NCBI GenBank assembly: GCA_963754265.1
Contig: CAVWFB010000002.1
Location: 62,001 to 126,000, forward strand
DNA length: 64,000 bases
Source: AC-32 sp963754265
GTDB lineage: Bacteria; Actinomycetota; Thermoleophilia; Gaiellales; Gaiellaceae
Direction: 5' to 3'
Shown piece by piece: positions 59,214-64,000 of this stretch. Both the position numbers and the translations under genes were made by a program. Position 1 is the first letter of the stretch. The number at the start of each line of letters is the position of its first letter. The notes under the pieces were generated by a model. The model worked only from the letters and a program-made list of their open reading frames with translations. It was not told the DNA's origin and did no database searches.

Positions 59214-59277
59214 CGTCTCTTCCCCTTCCGTGTGCTTCGTGTTCGACATGTCCTGACCGTACGACCGCGGCAGCGCT

Positions 59278-59307
59278 AAAGAAATTGGAGAAACCCCTAG
59301 GGTTTGG
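59278..59307 (-). promoter_or_regulatory. Shared 30-base upstream element, copy 1
   Basis: Identical at 27 of 30 positions to 59851-59880. The core AAACCCCTAGGGTTT is a near-perfect palindrome, flanked on one side by AAAGAAATTGG. It sits 65 bases before the start of paralogue 1. A regulator binding site and/or extended promoter is likely. Confidence 0.65.
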
Positions 59308-59316
59308 CCGCAAACG

Positions 59317-59340
59317 AAAAGGCCGCCGAGGCGGCCTCTT
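59317..59340 (-). terminator. Hairpin terminator after paralogue 2
   Basis: GGCCGC and GCGGCC flanked by further A-T pairs form a stem around CGAG; on the minus strand TTTTCGTTTG follows, a good intrinsic terminator 19 bases past the paralogue 2 stop. It resembles the hairpin at 58721-58746, as if the two paralogue units were duplicated with their terminators. Confidence 0.75.
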
Positions 59341-59358
59341 CGTCGTGAGACGACGTCC

Positions 59359-59796
59359 CTAATGAGCGATGGGGAAGTCGCGCCGCCGAACCGTCAGCAC
59401 CAGCCCGGCGCCAAGGAGCAACGTCCCGAAGACGACGCCGGCTCCGATCCCGGCATCGCTCCAGTCGAACTCGCTCCCGGAAGAGGCGATCTGCGTCGTC
59501 GTCGTCGACGCCGGCAATTGCAGGCCGCCGATCTTCTCGCTCACGATCGGCTTCGACGCCTGCCCGACGCCGTACGTCTTGTTGAGGCCTTCGCTACGGA
59601 GCATCAGCGCCCGGTACTCGGCGTAGCTCATGCTCGCCGGCTTCTGCGGATCGGACTGCTGCGGCACGAGCACGCTGATCCCCTCGTTCAGATACGGGGT
59701 CTGAGCAGGGATCGGCTTTGCGGAGGCTACTTGCACGAAAATGGCCAGGCTGACCGCGACGGTGATGGTCACTGAGATGAGGAGCCGCTGGTACAT
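59359..59796 (-). CDS. Exported membrane-anchored protein, paralogue 2
   Basis: A 145-residue paralogue of the preceding gene. Signal segment MYQRLLISVTITVAVSLAIF (cleavage near ASAKP), then AEYRALMLRSEGLNKTYGVG, IVSEKIGGLQ, SEFDWSDAGIGAGVVFG and a C-terminal helix ending VRRRDFPIAH. The conserved Glu/Arg/Leu box between the signal and the anchor should face outside and could be the functional part. ATG 59796 with AAAGGAAGG before it. The frame is open upstream, but that part translates the shared promoter element and is not coding. Confidence 0.75.
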   Translation of the reverse strand: MYQRLLISVTITVAVSLAIFVQVASAKPIPAQTPYLNEGISVLVPQQSDPQKPASMSYAEYRALMLRSEGLNKTYGVGQASKPIVSEKIGGLQLPASTTTTQIASSGSEFDWSDAGIGAGVVFGTLLLGAGLVLTVRRRDFPIAH

Positions 59797-59850
59797 GGTG
59801 GCCTTCCTTTCTGGTGTGACGTGCACCGACGCTACGGCCACGGGGGACGA

Positions 59851-59880
59851 AAAGAAATCGGGGAAACCCCTACGGTTTGG
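59851..59880 (-). promoter_or_regulatory. Shared 30-base upstream element, copy 2
   Basis: Second copy of the element, 55 bases before paralogue 2; core AAACCCCTACGGTTT. Its right end overlaps the last 11 bases of the LAL regulator gene. The two copies keep similar spacing to their start codons, which supports a promoter-linked function. Confidence 0.65.
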
Positions 59881-62626
59881 GAGCAGGCTCGTCCGTCGCC
59901 ATATGCCGTGCCAGGTCTGCGCGCGAGCGGAGGCCGAGCTTCGCGTAGACGCGTGAGAGGTTCGCCTCAACGGTCTTCACCGTTACGAAGAGGGCGGCAG
60001 CGACCTCCTTGTTCGAGCGCCCATCAGCGACGAGCCCGGCGATCTGGCGCTCGGTGGCGGTGAGGCCACCCTCGGAGCGGCGGCGTCCGCCGATGCGTGC
60101 CAGCTCGGCACGGGCCCTCTCGGCAAAGGCCGCGGCCCCAAGCTCGTCGAACGAGGCGACGGCCTCCTCGAGCCGGTCGCGAGCGTCGGCCTTCCGCTTG
60201 GACCGGCGCAATGCAGCGCCGTAGAGGAGCAGAGTCCGAGCCCGGTCGAAGGGCAGCGGCACCGCGTCGTGTTCCGCGAGCGCGCTCTCGAAGTGGACGA
60301 GCGCTTCGTCGAGCGCGCCCTGAGCGGCGGCCAGCAGGCCGCGGCACCGGCGTGACGAGGCCGTCGCGCCGCGCCGGCCCAACCGCACGGCGTTGCCCTC
60401 GTACCAGTCGAGCAGCTCGCCGGCCTCGTCCAGCCGCCCGAGCTCGACGAGCACCTCTACCTGGTCGGGGACGTAGCGGGTCAGGCCGGGCTCGCAGATC
60501 CGTTCCGTACGGGCGAGCTCGACGAGCGGGGAGAGGTGCTCAGCGGCCTCGGCAGGACGGCCGAGCGAAAGCTCGAGCAGGCCGAGCGCGGCCCTTGCGA
60601 ACTGCGTGACGGGCGTGAGCTCCGTCGTCCGGCCGAGCTCGAGCGCGCGCGCAGCGGCCTCGCGTGCGTCTTGCTCGCGGCCTCGGTGGGCGTCCGCGAG
60701 CGCCTGCATGGCGAGCGCGTAGCCGCCGACGGCCTCCTGTCCCGCCTGCTCGGCGATCTCCCTCGCCGCCTCGGCGTTTCGCCACCCTTGCTCGAAGTCG
60801 CCGAGGAGGCATTCCGCCTGCGCCAGCATCACGTACACGTAGGCGAGCGATCCCTCGTCTCCCGCCGCCCGCCCGCGGTCGATCAGCTGCTCGGCGGTCG
60901 GCTTGACGCCGCCGGGCTCCTCCCACCACATCCGTGCGATCGCCGCCGCGAACGCCGGTTGCGCGAGGATCCGCTCGTTCTCGACCACGGGTTGGAGGGC
61001 GAGCGCCGCCTCGAGCGTCTCCGGCGCCTCGAGCCGCCCGAGCGTCGCCTCCGCCAGCAGCTGCGAGCTCAAGGCAAGCGCGAGCAGCGCGTCGTCCCCG
61101 AGCCCTCGCGCGAGCTCCGCCGCACGCCGCGCGTGCTCGACGGACTCGTCGAGCCGCCTCCGCTGCCGGAAGAGCTGCCCCGCGGCACCCTCGTGCGCAC
61201 GCGCCAGGAGTGCGCGGTCGTCTCCTGCCTCCACGGCCGCCTGTAGGAAGAGCTCGGTGGCCGCCCCGAGGTCGTCGGAGTAGGAACGCACGCGGGCGAG
61301 TCGCGTGAGGACTGAGGCCCGCTCGGGGCCCGCGGGGAGCTGCGCCGCGAGCTCCTCGAGCAGAGCGAGTGCGCGCCGGCTGTCGCCGGACTCGAAGTGG
61401 TAGTAGCCGGCGTCCGCCAGCCTGCGACGGCGGTCGGACTCGCCTTCGGGGGGCGTGAGCTGCGCCGCCTCCTCGCTCAGCTCGGCGGCTGCTGCCGGAG
61501 CTCCGCGCGCGCGGGCGCGCGTGGCCGCCGCCTCGAGCGCCGCTCCGACCTTCTCGTCCGGTCCGGTCGCGGCCGCGGCCAGGTGGCGCGCGCGTTCCTC
61601 CGGGTCCCGGACGAGACCGCCGAGCAGTCGATGCGCCTCACGGCGCTGGGACGGCTCCGCGGCCGAGTAGGCGCCCGAGGCGAGCAGGGGGTGTGTGAAG
61701 CGGACGCTGCCGTGATCGAGCTCGACGATTCCCTCGGCCTCGGCGGCGGCGAGCGTATCGGGAGACCCGACCGCGTTCTCGACCAGCTCGACCGATGGCT
61801 GCGAGGCGGCCGCCGCCACGAGCAGCGCCAGCTGTGCGTGTTCCGGGAGCGTCGCCATGCGACCGCGGACGAGCGCGTCGAGTGACGGCGGGAGTGTTCC
61901 CGCCCCCAGCGCGTCGGGCGACTGCGCCAGCTCCAGCGCGAAGAAGGGGTTGCCTCCGGAGAGCTCGTGAAGTCGCCGCAGCAGCGGCCGCGGCAGGGTC
62001 GTCTCGAGGCGAGCGCGAAGCACGGCGTTCAGGGCCAGGAACTCGAGCGGCCCGACCGACACGCAAAGGACGCGTTCGGGCGGAAATGCCCGCTCGAGCT
62101 CCCAGGCCCCGTCGGGGCGCCGCGCGGTGACCAGGGCGACCGGCTCCTCGCGCAGGCGCCGGAGAGCAAACTGGAGAGCCGCTGCGGAAGACGGGTCCAG
62201 CCACTGGGAGTCGTCGATCGCCACTAGCAGCCGCTTCTGCGCAGCCAGCGCGCGCAGCGCGCTCAGCAGGCCCGCCCCGACCGCCCGCCGGTCGGCGCGA
62301 GCTCCGTCGTCGATCAGCAGCGCGGCGTCGAGCGCGCGGCGCTGCGGGGGCGGCAGCTCGCCGAGCACGTCCTGCAGCACAGGCCCCAGCAGGTCGGCGA
62401 GGCTCGAGAAGGCAAGCCTCGATTCGCTCTCGGCCGGCCTGGCGCGAAGGACGCGAAGCCCGCGGGCCTCGGCCTGCTCGATCGCGGCGAGCCAGACCGT
62501 CGTCTTGCCGATCCCGGGCTCGCCCTCGACGATGACGGCGCAGGGAGCCCCGTCCGCGTCCAGGAAGTCGGATATGGCGGCGAGCTCGTCTTCTCTGCCG
62601 ACGACGTCGGCGGCCGTGATGGCCAT
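59870..62626 (-). CDS. LAL-type LuxR-family transcriptional regulator (MalT-like)
   Basis: A 918-residue regulator. Residues 8-330 form a STAND/AAA ATPase: VVGREDELAAISDFL, Walker A VEGEPGIGKTTVWLAA (about 46), Walker B LLVAIDDSQWLDPSS, and ELSGGNPFFALEL. Residues about 350-840 are TPR-like helical repeats, expected to bind an inducer or partner. The C-terminal LuxR helix-turn-helix is LTATERQIAGLVADGRSNKE ... VKTVEANLSRVYAKLGLRSR. ATG 62626 places the ATPase at the N-terminus; an earlier in-frame ATG at 62713 adds only basic residues. It is upstream of the paralogue 2 promoter and a candidate to control it. Confidence 0.9.
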   Translation of the reverse strand: MAITAADVVGREDELAAISDFLDADGAPCAVIVEGEPGIGKTTVWLAAIEQAEARGLRVLRARPAESESRLAFSSLADLLGPVLQDVLGELPPPQRRALDAALLIDDGARADRRAVGAGLLSALRALAAQKRLLVAIDDSQWLDPSSAAALQFALRRLREEPVALVTARRPDGAWELERAFPPERVLCVSVGPLEFLALNAVLRARLETTLPRPLLRRLHELSGGNPFFALELAQSPDALGAGTLPPSLDALVRGRMATLPEHAQLALLVAAAASQPSVELVENAVGSPDTLAAAEAEGIVELDHGSVRFTHPLLASGAYSAAEPSQRREAHRLLGGLVRDPEERARHLAAAATGPDEKVGAALEAAATRARARGAPAAAAELSEEAAQLTPPEGESDRRRRLADAGYYHFESGDSRRALALLEELAAQLPAGPERASVLTRLARVRSYSDDLGAATELFLQAAVEAGDDRALLARAHEGAAGQLFRQRRRLDESVEHARRAAELARGLGDDALLALALSSQLLAEATLGRLEAPETLEAALALQPVVENERILAQPAFAAAIARMWWEEPGGVKPTAEQLIDRGRAAGDEGSLAYVYVMLAQAECLLGDFEQGWRNAEAAREIAEQAGQEAVGGYALAMQALADAHRGREQDAREAAARALELGRTTELTPVTQFARAALGLLELSLGRPAEAAEHLSPLVELARTERICEPGLTRYVPDQVEVLVELGRLDEAGELLDWYEGNAVRLGRRGATASSRRCRGLLAAAQGALDEALVHFESALAEHDAVPLPFDRARTLLLYGAALRRSKRKADARDRLEEAVASFDELGAAAFAERARAELARIGGRRRSEGGLTATERQIAGLVADGRSNKEVAAALFVTVKTVEANLSRVYAKLGLRSRADLARHMATDEPAPKP

Positions 62627-62666
62627 TGCCCTCGTTGGAGATGGTACGAGCCGGGCCGAGAGGCGT

Positions 62667-63794
62667 CTAGCGTGCGCAGGGCCCGGTCGAGACCGGCCCT
62701 CCCGCGGAAGCAAGGTCTCGCCTGACGATCGAGGCCGGCACGCCGTAGCCGCCGGGGCCGCCTAGTCGGGCGGCGAAGACCGTTACGTGCACGGCTCCGG
62801 AGGCGTCAACCGCCGGGCCGCCCGAGTCGCCGTGGCGCACGGCTCCTCCGATGCTCGTGACCGTGCGCCTGGCACGGCGCCCGTATGCGTCCTCGGCGAA
62901 GACGGTCGCGGTCTCTCCGATCCGTCCCGGCACCGCGGCGAGAGGCCCGTTCTCCGGGTAGCCGACGATCGCCACAGGCGTGCCGGGGCGAGGATCGACG
63001 AGGCGGAGAGGCCTCGCGCGCAGTCCCGGGACACGCAGCACGGCGATGTCGTTCTGCGGGTCGAAGACCAGGGCCTGAGCCCGAAACGTGCCGTCCGTCG
63101 AGCTGACCGTCGTGTCGTCCTCGCCGGCGACGACGTGCGCCGCGGTCACGACCACGCCCGGCCGGGCGACCCAGCCGCTTCCCTCGATGCCGAGGCCGCA
63201 GGCGGTGCCGACGATCCGCACGACGCTCGGTGCGGCGGCCCGCACGCCGGGCCGGCTCAGCACGCGCGGATCCGGCGGCGTCGTGGGCACGGGCGGTCCG
63301 GCCAGCCCCGGGAACGGATCGATTCGCGCGAGCGCATTCAGGAGCGTCCGCGGCGGGACGATCGAGTTCAGGCGCTGTAGCACGACCGAGCGCTGCACGG
63401 CGCGCCGCAGCTGGGTCTGCCCCGGGAGCTGGAGCGCCATTGCCCCGAGCACCCACACCACGCCGAGCCCGATCAGCGCACCGGCCGCCACGCCGCCCAC
63501 GGAGTCCAGGAGCTGCAGGCTCCGCGCCCGCTCGCGATCTCGGATGAGCGCACCAACGCTGCTGCCGAGCACCTCGAAGGTGACCGCGAGCCCGACGGCC
63601 GCGACGAGGGCGACGACCGGCGCGTAGGGCGAGCTCGAGCCCTCCGAGAGCAGGAGCGGCGCAAGTCGCCCACCGAGGAACGCTCCTCCGATCAGCCCGG
63701 CGAGCGAGAGACCGCTCCAGACGAGGCCCTGCACCGCGCCGCCGAGCGCCGCGAGCACGACCAGGGCGAGCGCCAGCCAGTCGACGATCGTCAC
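62667..63794 (-). CDS. Membrane-anchored CvpA/trypsin-like serine protease (MarP-like)
   Basis: A 375-residue protease. Four membrane helices of a CvpA/colicin-V domain (residues 1-125: LALALVVLAALGGAVQGLVW, GVAAGALIGLGVVWVLGAMA) precede an extracytoplasmic chymotrypsin-like domain with His in VVTAAHVVAGEDD, Asp in FDPQNDIAVLRV and Ser in VRHGDSGGPAVD. Cys in VGTACGLGI and in the final PCAR could form the disulfide known to regulate mycobacterial MarP, which is needed for acid resistance. GTG 63794. Divergent from the SnoaL-like gene. Confidence 0.9.
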   Translation of the reverse strand: MTIVDWLALALVVLAALGGAVQGLVWSGLSLAGLIGGAFLGGRLAPLLLSEGSSSPYAPVVALVAAVGLAVTFEVLGSSVGALIRDRERARSLQLLDSVGGVAAGALIGLGVVWVLGAMALQLPGQTQLRRAVQRSVVLQRLNSIVPPRTLLNALARIDPFPGLAGPPVPTTPPDPRVLSRPGVRAAAPSVVRIVGTACGLGIEGSGWVARPGVVVTAAHVVAGEDDTTVSSTDGTFRAQALVFDPQNDIAVLRVPGLRARPLRLVDPRPGTPVAIVGYPENGPLAAVPGRIGETATVFAEDAYGRRARRTVTSIGGAVRHGDSGGPAVDASGAVHVTVFAARLGGPGGYGVPASIVRRDLASAGGPVSTGPCAR

Positions 63795-63815
63795 GAGCGG
63801 GTTAGGCTAGCCGCC

Positions 63816-64000
63816 GTGGACGGATCCGAGCTGCAGGAGTTCATCGACGGCTACAACGCCGCCTGGGGCGCCCACGATGTCGACGCGATCGTCGAGATGC
63901 ATACGGAGGACTCGGTCTTCGAGAACCACGTCACCGGAGACGTGAACGTCGGTAGAGAGCAGATCGGCCGCGCGATCTCGGGCATCTTCTCCGTCTTCCC
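63816..64000 (+). CDS. SnoaL/NTF2-like protein, N-terminal part
   Basis: From GTG 63816 the frame runs open to the window edge (about 61 residues). LQEFIDGYNAAWGAHDVDAI, VEMHTEDSVFENHV and VGREQIGRAISGIFSVF match the start of SnoaL-like NTF2-fold proteins (helix 1, the D-x-D-A-I turn, and the conserved His/Asp strand). The family covers polyketide cyclases, ketosteroid isomerase-like enzymes and binding proteins, so no reaction can be given. The gene continues outside the window. Confidence 0.75.
   Translation, partial: MDGSELQEFIDGYNAAWGAHDVDAIVEMHTEDSVFENHVTGDVNVGREQIGRAISGIFSVF

Overview
The window is GC-rich, dense with GTG and TTG starts, and packed with 1- to 8-base stop/start overlaps. 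It carries an F420-type LLM oxidoreductase, a MalT-like (LAL) LuxR regulator, a MarP-type CvpA-protease and a primary-type sigma factor without a long acidic N-terminus. This fits a high-GC Actinomycetota, and I would guess a Thermoleophilia/Gaiellales-like lineage. That placement is inference, because no rRNA or tRNA gene is visible.

Layout. 1-8.7 kb: a surface-glycan region with a kelch protein (cut by the edge), a polytopic membrane protein, UDP-GlcNAc 2-epimerase, a coupled minus-strand trio (family 2 glycosyltransferase, FAD oxidoreductase, NAD epimerase) and a flippase. 9-15.9 kb: housekeeping and stress genes (cold-shock-like protein, hemolysin III family, GreA, DEAD-box helicase, AraC regulator, threonine dehydratase, aldo/keto reductase, bicupin). 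15.9-23.5 kb: a first branched-chain amino-acid type ABC transporter whose binding-protein gene is riddled with frameshifts and whose last ATPase has one, followed by a class V aminotransferase and a phospholipase D-like protein.

23.5-44.3 kb is all minus strand and reads as two long transcription units. The upstream one runs molybdenum hydroxylase M-S-L, CoxG-like protein, LLM oxidoreductase, M20 hydrolase, FAH-family enzyme. The downstream one runs M24 peptidase, HMGL-like synthase, FAD desaturase-like enzyme, TIM-barrel isomerase, ketopantoate-reductase-like enzyme, a complete second Liv transporter, a second ketopantoate-reductase-like/M24 pair and prephenate dehydratase. Almost every junction overlaps. 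I read it as a catabolic pathway with its own importer for an unknown organic, probably nitrogen-containing, substrate.

44.4-56.5 kb: a sigma-70 factor; an NhaA-DsbA fusion antiporter (frameshifted) flanked by two inverted copies of what looks like a structured RNA; a divergent MarR/YceI pair; an FMN reductase; orphan DppBC permeases; CBS protein; DNA polymerase IV; NhaP-type antiporter; cyclodeaminase; M55 D-aminopeptidase; SDR. 56.5-64 kb: an intergenic array of GC-rich hairpins, a fused homocysteine methyltransferase/methylene-THF reductase, two paralogous membrane-anchored exported proteins sharing a promoter element, a large LAL regulator, a MarP-like protease and the start of a SnoaL-like gene.

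The most interesting signals outside genes are: the two RNA copies around nhaA (45.6 and 47.7 kb), with compensatory base changes; a 168-base symmetric inverted repeat filling the CoxG/LLM gap (39.8 kb); a duplicated gene junction inside the molybdenum hydroxylase operon (42.9-43.0 kb); and the shared 30-base element before the two paralogues (59.3 and 59.9 kb). Several independent frameshifts mean some 'broken' genes may be sequencing or assembly errors.
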